Under the pieces are notes generated by a model. The model saw only the letters and a list, made by a program, of their open reading frames with translations. It did not search any database and had not been told where the DNA came from. Source: Roseiarcus sp963782255 (GTDB lineage Bacteria > Pseudomonadota > Alphaproteobacteria > Rhizobiales > Beijerinckiaceae). From it: a stretch of DNA of 64,000 nt. Positions 9,570-18,099 of the stretch are shown one piece after another. The stretch spans positions 3,906,001 to 3,970,000 of the forward strand of contig CAWAIS010000001.1 of assembly GCA_963782255.1 (NCBI GenBank), given 5' to 3'. Made by a program: the position numbers and the translations under genes. The first letter of the stretch is position 1, and every line of letters starts with the position of its first letter.

Positions 9570-10648
9570 CAACCATCCTCTTGTTGCAGCAGTACGTAAA
9601 CGCCAAACAAACACCCGACGAGCCCAGGCGACCAACCCGCCACGGACGCGCTGATAAAGCCCGCCTCGCCGAGATCGTTGATCACTTTGGTCGCGACATA
9701 AAGCACGAACCCGGCCGCGACGCCACCGGAAACCATGAACTCGACGCCGCCCATTCGGAAGAATCTTAATGAAAAGCATGCGGCAATTAGAACCATCGCC
9801 GCAAGTGTTAACGGACGCGCGAGAAGTTCTTGGTAGCGAAGCCGATATGCTGTCGGGTCAAGCCCCGCGCGAGCGGTCTGTTCGGCGAGGCCCGGCAAAC
9901 TCCAGAACGAGACCGTCTCGGGCGCCACAAAGGCTTGGGCGACCTCTTGCCGAGTAAGGCTCGTCGCGAGGAGATAGGTCGAGACCGGCAGCGTCTCAAA
10001 CCCTGGTGTCACGATCTTCGCGTCGCGCAAGCGCCAATACCCGTCCCGCAATTGGCCGGTCGCTGCGTCTACGCGCTCGACGAAGTTTCCCTTGTCGTCG
10101 AAGTTATAGACTTCGATGCGGCTCAGCGTCGTGCCGTCGGCCTCCTTGCCCCCGGCGTGAATAATCGCCTGACCATCAACGCTTTTCTGCCGGAGCCACA
10201 GGTCTCCCCATGGATTGGAACGGCCGCCGAAGACGTCGTTCTCGATTGCGTCGGACCGCTGTTTCATCGCCGTTGAGGCCGGATTGTAGGCGACGACCGA
10301 CAAGACGCCGATTGCGACAATGACGACGAGCGGCGGCGTTAGGATCTGCCAGACCGACACCCCGGCGGCGCGGGCGACGACCAACTCCAGTTTGCGGGAC
10401 AGGTTGAGGAACGCGATCATCGCGCCGAATAGGACCGCGAAAGGAAGCGCTTGTTCGGCCACTGTCGGCGTTCTGAGGAAGGAAAGAAAGGCCATCAGCG
10501 GCCCGGTCGCCTTCGCGGCGTCGCCAGAGCGACGAAGCATCTCAACCAGGTCGACAGCGTAAATCAGGAAGAACACAAACAAAAACGCGGCAATTACAGT
10601 ACGCGTGAATCGACTCGCAAGATAAAGCGAAAGCGTCCTGCCCATCAT
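9569..10648 (-). CDS. lptG: LPS export ABC transporter permease LptG
   Basis: A 359-residue inner-membrane permease of the LptB2FG complex that extracts LPS from the inner membrane. The N-terminal helix MMGRTLSLYLASRFTRTVIAAFL, the GVSVWQILTPPL segment, a periplasmic beta-jellyroll and three C-terminal helices (including AACFSLRFFRMGG) match the YjgP/YjgQ family. Its start overlaps the lptF stop (ATGA) and its stop overlaps the lptD start (TGATG), so expression is tightly coupled. The lptB gene is not in this window. Confidence 0.95.
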   Translation of the reverse strand: MMGRTLSLYLASRFTRTVIAAFLFVFFLIYAVDLVEMLRRSGDAAKATGPLMAFLSFLRTPTVAEQALPFAVLFGAMIAFLNLSRKLELVVARAAGVSVWQILTPPLVVIVAIGVLSVVAYNPASTAMKQRSDAIENDVFGGRSNPWGDLWLRQKSVDGQAIIHAGGKEADGTTLSRIEVYNFDDKGNFVERVDAATGQLRDGYWRLRDAKIVTPGFETLPVSTYLLATSLTRQEVAQAFVAPETVSFWSLPGLAEQTARAGLDPTAYRLRYQELLARPLTLAAMVLIAACFSLRFFRMGGVEFMVSGGVAAGFVLYVATKVINDLGEAGFISASVAGWSPGLVGCLFGVYVLLQQEDG

Positions 10649-11772
10649 GCAGGACGCGCCCCGGCGCTTCGAAGGGAAAACACGAAAATCGTCCGACGAA
10701 AGATGACAGCAAGAGCGCCCAAAGTCGCGGCGAGCGGAATGCCCCAGACGAAGGTCGCAGCCGACGGATCGCCGACGGTCAGAGTGGTCGCCGCGATCCC
10801 AAGTCCGCGGATCCCGATGAAAGCGAGAATGGCGCCGCCTATGGCGATGCCACGTCCCTGACGGGTCGTGCGCGCCTCGCCAAGCGCCGCGAATGCAATA
10901 AGCCCGGCGACCAGCGCGTAGAGCGGGCTCGCCAGTCGATCCAGAAGCTCGCTGCGAATGTGCCCGGCAAGCGCTGGATCGGAGCGATCCTTGGCGCTCG
11001 GCGTCATCAACTCCACGGTTGTCCGCTCCCGCGGGCGCTTGATCGCGCTGATGGCGCGCATGAATTGCGACAGATCGATGGTGTAGTCGTCGAAGGTGAC
11101 GATCGCCGAATCGCCCGCGGATTGCGGCCGCAGCAGAACTCCCTTGGTCAGTTGGAGGTAGCTCGCGCCGTCCTTTTCGACTGTCTTGCCCGCCTCCGCT
11201 ATATAGGTCGAGACGTGGGCCGGATCTCGCCGGTCTTGCATGAATACGCCTCGCAGCGCTCCATCCGGGGTGCGCTCGCGATAGTGAAACACGAAGCCCA
11301 GCTCAAGGTCGGAGAAAGATCCGGGGCGGGCGAAGTTCGAGATGAAATCGGCGCGGATGAAGGTCGTCAGGTTCTCGATCCTCGCGAAGCTCCACGGCAA
11401 CACTTGGATGTAGATTACGGCTACGATCGCGAACACGGCGGCTGACAAGAGCGCAAGCGGCCGTAGCAGACGTCCCGGCGAAACGCCGGCGGCCGCCATG
11501 ACCACGAGTTCGCTGTCGCCGTTTAGCTTGTTCAGCGTATAGAGAGTGCCGGCGAAAAGCGCGACGGGCGCAATGATCGCCACGAGCGATGGCAAGGCAA
11601 GCCCGGTCATCACCAAGAAAATCAGAATTGTCTGACCCTTGCTCGTAAGCAGATCAATTTGGCGCAGCGCCTGTGTGATCCAGATCACGCCGGTCAGCAC
11701 GACAAGGCCTGTCAGAAAGGCCGTCGCTGCGGTTCTTAGCACATAACGCTCAAGTCGAATCACTGCTGCCAC
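10645..11772 (-). CDS. lptF: LPS export ABC transporter permease LptF
   Basis: The 375-residue partner permease of LptG in the YjgP/YjgQ family. It begins IRLERYVLRTAATAFLTGLVVL, a typical first transmembrane helix, followed by AAAGVSPGRLLRPLALLS, a periplasmic domain (about residues 130-260) and three terminal helices. The start is a GTG at 11772; a second in-frame GTG three codons later is possible. It is the first gene of the minus-strand envelope operon. The promoter should lie in the 238 bp shared with divergent pepA. Confidence 0.94.
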   Translation of the reverse strand: MAAVIRLERYVLRTAATAFLTGLVVLTGVIWITQALRQIDLLTSKGQTILIFLVMTGLALPSLVAIIAPVALFAGTLYTLNKLNGDSELVVMAAAGVSPGRLLRPLALLSAAVFAIVAVIYIQVLPWSFARIENLTTFIRADFISNFARPGSFSDLELGFVFHYRERTPDGALRGVFMQDRRDPAHVSTYIAEAGKTVEKDGASYLQLTKGVLLRPQSAGDSAIVTFDDYTIDLSQFMRAISAIKRPRERTTVELMTPSAKDRSDPALAGHIRSELLDRLASPLYALVAGLIAFAALGEARTTRQGRGIAIGGAILAFIGIRGLGIAATTLTVGDPSAATFVWGIPLAATLGALAVIFRRTIFVFSLRSAGARPA

Positions 11773-12010
11773 ATGGAAACGCGAATCCCCGTTGCCGCCC
11801 TACGCCGCGAGCGCCTATCGCGGAGCATCTGCCGCTGCAAGCCACGGGGCTCCGTCGGAATGCATATCCGAGACGCACGTTTTCATGTCGGTCAAACGAG
11901 GCGACTTATTGACGCGCAATCGAAAGGTCCCGATATCTCGCCGTCTGGTTTCGGGCGCCCGGGTTCGGGCAATTCGAGCACGAAATGCGCACATTAGGGA
12001 CAAGTTGGAC
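11773..12010. promoter_or_regulatory. Shared divergent region between lptF and pepA
   Basis: 238 bp between the lptF GTG and the chosen pepA ATG. It should carry promoters for both the lptF-rsmA operon and the pepA-holC group. Frames are open across it by composition only. No hairpin or repeat stands out. Confidence 0.5.
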
Positions 12011-13510
12011 ATGAGCGGAGCCATCAAGATCGCCTTTGGTTCCCTCTCCGCGCCAAAAGGAGGAGTCCTCGTCGTGTTCGTTGGCGCGGATATGAAGCCG
12101 GCGCCCGCGGTGACTGCTCAGTTCGGCGATCACGAACTATTGATCCGGACGGCCGCCAAAGCGGCCGGCTTCAAGGGCGCGCAGAAGACGGCGCTCGATA
12201 TCCTGGTGCCGGCGAACCTCAACGCCTCCCGACTGGTCGTGATCGGCGTCGCTCCCGGCAAGGACAATGCTCCGATCGATTTCGTCATGCTTGGCGGGTT
12301 CACGTTTGGCAAACTGCCGGGCGCGCAGAAAGTCGAGGTTGCGTTCGAGGCGCCGACGGGAACGTGGGACGGCGCTGCCGCGGCCGATTTCGCGCTCGGC
12401 CTCCGCCTGCGGGGCTATCGATTCGACAAGTATAAGACCCGCAAGAAGGAGCCGGAGGAGGACAATCGGGAGCCGCCTGAGTTCATGATCGGCTCGAGCC
12501 ACGCAGGGACCGCTCGCACGGCGTGGCAGGAGCGAATGGCGGTCGCCGAAGGCGTGGAACTCGCGCGCAATCTCGTCAACGAGCCGCCGAATGTGCTCTT
12601 TCCGGCCGAGTTCGCTGAACGCGCCAAGGGGTTGGAGAAGCTCGGCGTCGAGGTGAACGTTCTTGACGGGAAGGCGATGGGGAAGCTGGGCATGAACGCG
12701 CTTCTCGGCGTGGGACGCGGGTCCGCGCGGGACAGCCGCCTCGTAACCATGCGCTGGAACGGCGCACGCTCGAAACGGACGAAGCCGCTCGCCATCGTGG
12801 GGAAGGGCGTTTGTTTCGATTCAGGCGGAATCTCGATCAAGCCGTCGGCCGGGATGGAGGACATGAAGGGAGACATGGGCGGCGCGGCCTGCGCCGTCGG
12901 CCTCATGCACGCCCTGGCGACGCGGAAAGCCAAGGTCAACGCTGTCGGCGTGATCGGCCTCGTCGAGAACATGCCCGACGGGGACGCCATCCGGCCGGGC
13001 GACATTCTTACGTCGATGTCCGGCCAGACGATCGAAATCATCAACACCGACGCTGAAGGGCGCCTCGTGCTCGCGGACGCGCTTTGGTACGCCCAGCAGA
13101 CCTTTGCGCCGCGCGCGATCATCGATCTGGCGACGCTCACCGGCGCGATCATGGTCGCCCTCGGGCAGGAAATGGCGGGCCTGTTCTCAAACAACGACGA
13201 ACTCGCGCAGCGGCTGATCGCCGCAGGCGACGCCACCGGCGAAAAAGTCTGGCGCATGCCGTTGGGACAAGCCTACGACAAACTGATCGATTCCAAATTC
13301 GCGGACATGAAGAACACGGGGGGCCGGCACGGCGGCTCGATAACCGCCGCGCAGTTCGTGCAACGCTTCATTAAGGATACGCCGTGGGCGCATATCGACG
13401 TGGCGGGAACCGCCATGGGTTCGCCATCGTCGGACATCAATCCCTCCTGGGGCTCGGGTTGGGGGGTGCGCTTGTTGGACCGTCTCATCGCCGACTCCTA
13501 CGAAGACTAG
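12011..13510 (+). CDS. pepA: Leucyl aminopeptidase (cytosol aminopeptidase, M17)
   Basis: A 499-residue M17 metallopeptidase that removes N-terminal residues and uses two metal ions; some family members also bind DNA. The signature NTDAEGRLVLADAL is present, as are the metal/substrate ligands in KGVCFDSGGISIKPSAGM and DMKGDMGGAA. The start is placed at the ATG at 12011 (MSGAIKIAFG). The frame is open for 73 more codons upstream, but those residues are Arg/Ala-rich and lie in the lptF-pepA promoter region. It heads a plus-strand group with a secreted protein and holC; the pepA-holC pairing is common in proteobacteria. Confidence 0.96.
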   Translation: MSGAIKIAFGSLSAPKGGVLVVFVGADMKPAPAVTAQFGDHELLIRTAAKAAGFKGAQKTALDILVPANLNASRLVVIGVAPGKDNAPIDFVMLGGFTFGKLPGAQKVEVAFEAPTGTWDGAAAADFALGLRLRGYRFDKYKTRKKEPEEDNREPPEFMIGSSHAGTARTAWQERMAVAEGVELARNLVNEPPNVLFPAEFAERAKGLEKLGVEVNVLDGKAMGKLGMNALLGVGRGSARDSRLVTMRWNGARSKRTKPLAIVGKGVCFDSGGISIKPSAGMEDMKGDMGGAACAVGLMHALATRKAKVNAVGVIGLVENMPDGDAIRPGDILTSMSGQTIEIINTDAEGRLVLADALWYAQQTFAPRAIIDLATLTGAIMVALGQEMAGLFSNNDELAQRLIAAGDATGEKVWRMPLGQAYDKLIDSKFADMKNTGGRHGGSITAAQFVQRFIKDTPWAHIDVAGTAMGSPSSDINPSWGSGWGVRLLDRLIADSYED

Positions 13511-13546
13511 AAAGCGCGATCAGGAACGAGGGTGGGGAGATTTAGG

Positions 13547-14080
13547 ATGCGGCTGGGGTCCATCTTGGCGCTCGCGCTCGCAACATGGGGCGCGACCGCC
13601 GATCCTGCGTGGGCGATCGCGGGCTGCGACGCCTTTTCCGCCGCGCTGCGCACCGGCGCGAGCGACATGGGGGTCGAATTTTCGCGCGCCATCGTCGTGT
13701 CGCGGACGCGTTCCGACGCCAATGTGTTCGACATCACGACCAAGGTCGACGTCGACGCGACTTTGAGCTGCCGCGGCGACGAACTGCTGCGTTTCGAGGC
13801 GCGCATCGGCGAGCCCGCCAACGCTCGCACGACGACGAATTTCGAGCGCTTTCAGGCGGCCGCCGTGCGTGCGGCCCTGGGATGGGACGCAGGCAAGAGC
13901 CATGGCGTGCTGCGCGGCTTGAACGCCGACGCGCGCGAATATCTGGACGCTTCGCGCCAGCGAGGCGACGTCTATATTGCGGGCAAGACCGAGGAGCACG
14001 TGCCGGGAGGGGTCAGCCTCGGGCTGATGGCGACCGATTCGGACCGGACCTTCGTTATCGTGGGTCCCGCGGCGGAATAG
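13547..14080 (+). CDS. Secreted/periplasmic protein of unknown function
   Basis: A 177-residue protein with a clear Sec signal peptide (MRLGSILALALATWGATADPAWA, cut probably after AWA). I do not recognise the family. The mature part has two Cys (GCDAF and LSCRGD) that could form a disulfide, and a predicted mixed alpha/beta fold. The ATG at 13547 with GGGGAGATTTAGG upstream is preferred to a GTG 15 bases earlier. It lies between pepA (36 bp) and holC (11 bp), so it is probably co-transcribed with both. Confidence 0.75.
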   Translation: MRLGSILALALATWGATADPAWAIAGCDAFSAALRTGASDMGVEFSRAIVVSRTRSDANVFDITTKVDVDATLSCRGDELLRFEARIGEPANARTTTNFERFQAAAVRAALGWDAGKSHGVLRGLNADAREYLDASRQRGDVYIAGKTEEHVPGGVSLGLMATDSDRTFVIVGPAAE

Positions 14081-14091
14081 CGCGAGAACGC

Positions 14092-14544
14092 ATGGGCGAG
14101 TTTCGCTTCCATCATCTCGAGCGCCGCCGGGTCGACCAGGCGCTCCCTAGCCTCCTCGAACGCGCCCGGGAGGACGGGAGGCGCGTCATCGTCCGGGCGC
14201 CATCGGACGAAATGGTCGCCGCCCTCAACGATCGGCTCTGGACTTACGATGACGCGAGCTTCCTGCCGCATGGCGCGGCGGGCGACGGCGACCCCATGTC
14301 GCAGCCGATCTTCCTGACGGCGAAAGTTGAAAACCCCAACGCGGCGACGTCGCTGGTCTTATTGTCCGGGGCAGAGCCGGACCCTTCGGACGCCGCGTTC
14401 GATCCGGTGATTCTCTTGTTCGACGGGCGGGACGAGGAGGCGATCGCCTCGGCGCGCCGCCAATGGAAGCGCCTCAAGGACGAGGGACACGCGCTGAGCT
14501 ATTGGCGGGAAGGGGAAGACGGCCGCTGGGAGCGGGCCCGCTAA
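14092..14544 (+). CDS. holC: DNA polymerase III subunit chi
   Basis: A 150-residue HolC protein. In the clamp-loader it links psi to single-strand binding protein. It begins MGEFRFHHLERRRVDQALPSLLERA, a typical chi N-terminus, followed by VIVRAPSDEMVAALNDRLWTYDDASFLPHG, the conserved LWTYDDxSFLPHG block, and ends ALSYWREGEDGRWERAR. The longer open frame upstream (from 13585) overlaps the secreted-protein gene and is a shadow; the ATG at 14092 gives the family's normal length. Confidence 0.93.
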   Translation: MGEFRFHHLERRRVDQALPSLLERAREDGRRVIVRAPSDEMVAALNDRLWTYDDASFLPHGAAGDGDPMSQPIFLTAKVENPNAATSLVLLSGAEPDPSDAAFDPVILLFDGRDEEAIASARRQWKRLKDEGHALSYWREGEDGRWERAR

Positions 14545-14584
14545 TCAGATTCAACTCGCGGCCGCCGGCGGGCCCTCGCCTTGA

Positions 14585-15922
14585 TCATGAACGCGCTGTC
14601 GCCAGCCGACCTCGGAGGCGATCAAGCTGGTTCTTCGTGCTCTCGGCCATCCAAGGGGCGGGCGCGCTGGCGAGGACCTTCTGCATCTCGTCTTCACCGG
14701 ATTTGTCGCCAAGCGCGATCAGCGATTCGGCGTGGGTGGCCGCCATCCAATATCTTTCGTCCCTGAGCGTCGTTCCCTCGTCCGCGGAACTGTTCGCCTG
14801 CAGGGTCGCCAGGCGCTGAACCGTGATGCCCACGACCTCACGCCGGACGCGATCTGCCCAAACGTTGTCCGCGATTTGGTCGTCGCCCGACGACAGCGAC
14901 GCCCTGAAGTTCAGCAGGTAGGCCAGATTTGTTCCGTTGTAGTAGTCTCGCTTGATGATAAACCCGCGCTCGGCGGCCCGAATCGCCTCGTCGAGGTCCT
15001 GTTTTTTCTCCTCTGGCGACCGTGTCGCCATTTCGGCCCTGCGCTTATGGATCGCGCTCCATAAGCCGAGCGTCTCGGGATCGGTGGTCGTTTCGACATC
15101 GAGCTGCCGAAGCAGCGTCTCCGCTTCGGCGTAGCCCGCCAATGCCTGGTCGGGTCCATCAGTCTTCACCTTGGCCTCTCCGGCCTTGTACGTCGCAAGC
15201 GCGAGCTGCTGTATCACGTAGGGTCGGGCTGGCTTCGGCTTTCCATCCGCTCCAAGAGCGGTTTGGTCCTGATAAATGCCTTGGAGGAGTTTCTTCGCAA
15301 ACCCGAACGAGCCGTCGTCCATCGCGTCGCGCGCGGTTTGTAGCTTCGCCGCATAGCTATCCTCACCCGATGTCGTCTGGGCCGCCGCAGCGGCCAAGCC
15401 CATGGACGGTCGGGCGGGGCGGGTGGGCATCCGAAGATCTTGCATTGTTATGTAAACAGGACTGTCGACGGCTTCGCCCCCCTTGAGAGCCTTGATCAAA
15501 TCGACCAGTTCTTTTTGCATCCGCATCGCTTCGTCGAAGCCGATGTCCGGCCCCAGATGTTCGTAGCGGCGCACGACGATGTGGCTCGCGTCGAACGGGA
15601 TGTTGAACTTGTTCTCGGCCATGATGATCGTGGTCCGAGGCTTCAGCGCGTGGCGCACCCCGAGTTCGAAGACGGCGTTCAGGTTCGCAGTTGATAGATC
15701 AGCGACAACCAGATCGGCCCCGAACAGCAGATCATACATGGGCACGTCAATGACGCCCGAATGCTGGATTTCGTCCGCCCTGATGCAATCGTACCCCGCC
15801 GCCGTGACGGCCGGCTTGATGATATTCTTGTAGCTCTTGTCGAGGTCGAGCTCCCGGCCGGTCGCAAGGTCGATTTTTTTCCCAAAACCCATGACCACGA
15901 AGCAGCTAGGCAAGTCTGACAT
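14585..15922 (-). CDS. Deoxyribosyltransferase/TIR-like domain plus TPR scaffold protein (DUF4071/TPR-S type)
   Basis: A 445-residue two-domain protein. Residues 1-~120 form a Rossmann-like domain of the nucleoside-2-deoxyribosyltransferase/TIR-like kind: CFVVMGFG (7-14), DLDKSYKNIIKPAV, IRADEIQHSGVI, then ADLSTAN and NAVFELGVRHAL, where Glu86 matches the catalytic Glu of that superfamily. After a linker (about 155-190) the rest is helical and repeat-like, matching the region called MAP3K TRAFs-binding domain (DUF4071) or TPR-S. Family work has proposed that this scaffold recognises NAD+-derived signals in prokaryotic immune systems and was adopted by animal ASK kinases. The ATG at 15922 is preferred to an upstream TTG at 15976. 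The gene stands alone, with no effector gene adjacent. Function here is inference. Confidence 0.75.
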   Translation of the reverse strand: MSDLPSCFVVMGFGKKIDLATGRELDLDKSYKNIIKPAVTAAGYDCIRADEIQHSGVIDVPMYDLLFGADLVVADLSTANLNAVFELGVRHALKPRTTIIMAENKFNIPFDASHIVVRRYEHLGPDIGFDEAMRMQKELVDLIKALKGGEAVDSPVYITMQDLRMPTRPARPSMGLAAAAAQTTSGEDSYAAKLQTARDAMDDGSFGFAKKLLQGIYQDQTALGADGKPKPARPYVIQQLALATYKAGEAKVKTDGPDQALAGYAEAETLLRQLDVETTTDPETLGLWSAIHKRRAEMATRSPEEKKQDLDEAIRAAERGFIIKRDYYNGTNLAYLLNFRASLSSGDDQIADNVWADRVRREVVGITVQRLATLQANSSADEGTTLRDERYWMAATHAESLIALGDKSGEDEMQKVLASAPAPWMAESTKNQLDRLRGRLATARS

Positions 15923-16110
15923 GGCGCCCAAATCCCCCCTTAACGCTTGTCCGGTCGATAATTCCGATCGCAACAAAATTTTTGCAAACGGCCCAATCTG
16001 CTTCTCCGCAAGCCTCGCCCCGCGGCCGGGCTAGCCGCGATGCAGCTCCACCCATCGTATATTCGTTTCCAGCCCGGCGAAAGGCGAAACCTGCGTGGGT
16101 CACGTCCCGC

Positions 16111-17085
16111 TTAAAGCGAAATCTTCGCCCTCGCGGCGAGTTCGCCGACGATCCCGCGCCGAAACGCCAGCACGCAGGCGACGAAGACGACGCCCTGGAT
16201 GACGGTGACCCATTCGCCGAACTGGGCGAGATAGTTCTGCATCGCGACCACGATCAACGCGCCGACGACCGGCCCGTAGAACGTGCCCATGCCGCCGACG
16301 AGGGTCATCAGCACGACCTCGCCGGACATGGCGAAAGCGACGTCGGTCAGCGAGGCGTTCTGCGCCACGATCGCCTTGGTCGCGCCGGCGAGTCCTGCGA
16401 TCGCCGCGGACAACACAAAGGCCGCGAGTTTGTATTGCATCGCGCGATAGCCGAGCGAGACCGCCCGCGGCTCGTTCTCGCGAATCGCCTTCAGAATCTC
16501 GCCGAAAGGCGAGTTGACGATGCGTTGGACGGCGAGAAAGCCGAACAGGAAGATGAGCGCGACGAAGACGTAGAGAATCCACTGGTTCGACAGGTCGAAG
16601 AGGCCCAGCGCGCGGCCCTGCGGAACCGCCTGAATGCCGTCCTCGCCATGGGTGAAGGGCGCTTCGACGCAGAAGAAATAGACCATCTGCGAGAACGCCA
16701 CCGTGATCATCGCGAAGTAGATGCCGCTCGAACGGATGGAGAGCGCTCCGGTTATGAATCCGAGCGCGGCCGAGGCCAGGACGCCGAGCAGGATCGCCGA
16801 AACCGGCTCGAGGCCCCACACCTTCGCCGCGTGGGCGCAGACGTAGCTCGCGAGGCCGAGGAACATCGCGTGGCCGAGGGAAAGCAGGTTGACGTAGCCG
16901 ATCAAGAGGTTGAAGGCGCAGGCGAACAGCGCGAAGCAGAGCGCCTGCATGACGAAGAACGGATAGGCGACGAAGGGGGCGATCGCGATCAGCGCGACCA
17001 TCACGGCGAAGGCGATTGCGTTGACGCGACGGTCGCGTTCGGTCACGTCGGCGGCGACGGCTGAAGCTTCGAGGCTCTTGCTCAC
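16111..17085 (-). CDS. livM: Branched-chain amino acid ABC transporter permease LivM
   Basis: A 324-residue inner-membrane permease of the HAAT (high-affinity branched-chain amino acid) family. About eight to nine hydrophobic helices are visible. The family block LLIGYVNLLSLGHAMFLGL and the cytoplasmic loop AIRENEPRAVSLGYR (contact with the ATPases) are present. The start is the GTG at 17085, overlapping the livH stop as GTGA. The open frame further upstream overlaps livH and is a shadow. It is the last gene of livG-livF-livH-livM. Confidence 0.93.
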   Translation of the reverse strand: MSKSLEASAVAADVTERDRRVNAIAFAVMVALIAIAPFVAYPFFVMQALCFALFACAFNLLIGYVNLLSLGHAMFLGLASYVCAHAAKVWGLEPVSAILLGVLASAALGFITGALSIRSSGIYFAMITVAFSQMVYFFCVEAPFTHGEDGIQAVPQGRALGLFDLSNQWILYVFVALIFLFGFLAVQRIVNSPFGEILKAIRENEPRAVSLGYRAMQYKLAAFVLSAAIAGLAGATKAIVAQNASLTDVAFAMSGEVVLMTLVGGMGTFYGPVVGALIVVAMQNYLAQFGEWVTVIQGVVFVACVLAFRRGIVGELAARAKISL

Positions 17086-17972
17086 GTGACCCTTCCGAAC
17101 AGTCCCGCCGGCCGAATGAGGAGAACGATCGCCATGATCACGAAGACGACGGTGTTCGAAGCTTCCGGGTAGAAGACCTTGGTCAGGCCCTCGATGACGC
17201 CAAGCACGAACCCGGTCAGGATTGAGCCCAAGATCGATCCCATGCCCCCAATCACCACCACCGCGAACACGACAGCGATGATATCGGCCCCCATGCCCGG
17301 CCGGACCTGGTTGATCGGCGCGGCAAGCACGCCTGCCAAAGCGGCGAGCGCAACCCCGAACCCATAGGTCAGTGTGACCATGCGCGGCACGTTGATGCCG
17401 AAGGCGCGGACCATGGTCGGGTTCTCGGTCGCGGCTCGCAAATAGGCGCCGAGCTTCGTCTTCTCGATCACGAGCCAGGTCCCGAAGCATACGACGATCG
17501 ACGCCAGAATCACCCAGCCGCGATAGACGGGCAGGAACATGAAGCCGAGATTATAGGCGCCGTTGAGCTGCTTGGGGATCGCATATGGCATGCCGGAGGC
17601 GCCGAAATAGTTCTGAAACAGGCCCTGGAAGATCAGCGCGAGGCCGAACGTCAGGAGCAGGCTGTAGAGCGGATCGAAGCCCGCGAGCCGCTTGAGGAAC
17701 AGCCGTTCGACGACGGCGCCGATCGCTCCAATGATGAGCGGCGACAGAATGAGCGCCCACCAGTAGTCGAGGCCGGCGTATTTCAGGAGGAAATAGGCCG
17801 CGAAGGCGCCCATCATGTAGAAGGCGCCGTGGGCGAAATTGACGATGGTCAGCATGCCGAAAATGACGGCGAGACCGAGGCTCAGCAACGCGTAGAACGA
17901 GCCGTTGATGAGCCCGATCAGGAGCTGTCCGTAGAGCTGGGGCCAGCTGATGACGTGGCCGAAGATGCTCAC
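17082..17972 (-). CDS. livH: Branched-chain amino acid ABC transporter permease LivH
   Basis: A 296-residue permease pairing with LivM. It has the typical LINGSFYALLSLGLAVIFGMLTIVNFAHGAF N-terminal region and the AATENPTMVRAFGINVPRM cytoplasmic loop. It starts at a GTG at 17972 and overlaps livM by four bases. A 127-bp gap with strong palindromes separates it from livF upstream, which may modulate expression between the ATPase and permease parts of the operon. Substrate may be branched-chain amino acids, amides or urea, since this family covers all of these. Confidence 0.93.
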   Translation of the reverse strand: MSIFGHVISWPQLYGQLLIGLINGSFYALLSLGLAVIFGMLTIVNFAHGAFYMMGAFAAYFLLKYAGLDYWWALILSPLIIGAIGAVVERLFLKRLAGFDPLYSLLLTFGLALIFQGLFQNYFGASGMPYAIPKQLNGAYNLGFMFLPVYRGWVILASIVVCFGTWLVIEKTKLGAYLRAATENPTMVRAFGINVPRMVTLTYGFGVALAALAGVLAAPINQVRPGMGADIIAVVFAVVVIGGMGSILGSILTGFVLGVIEGLTKVFYPEASNTVVFVIMAIVLLIRPAGLFGRVT

Positions 17973-17984
17973 GGGCGCTCTCCC

Positions 17985-18083
17985 ACACCCTCATCCGGCC
18001 CTTCGGGCCGCCTTCTCCCAGAGGGAGAAGGCGCGTTCCCCCCTCTCCCTCGGGGAGAGGGGCACGGGGTGAGGGCGGTCGGT
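17985..18083. repeat. Composite palindromic (REP-like) repeat between livF and livH
   Basis: The livF-livH gap is filled by nested inverted repeats: CCGGCCCTTCGGGCCG (17995-18010), CCTTCTCCC-AGA-GGGAGAAGG (18011-18031) and CCTCTCCCTCGGGGAGAGG (about 18042-18060). These are flanked by CCCTCAT on the left and GGTGAGGG on the right. This composition matches the dispersed palindromes common in intergenic DNA of Rhizobiales. In RNA they would form strong hairpins, which could protect the 3' end of livF or attenuate transcription into livHM. Confidence 0.75.
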
Positions 18084-18099
18084 CCAGCCAATGGCGTCA

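Noticed and set aside
7920..9599. 559-codon open frame antisense to lptD
   Set aside because: No motif, and lptD on the opposite strand is clearly coding.
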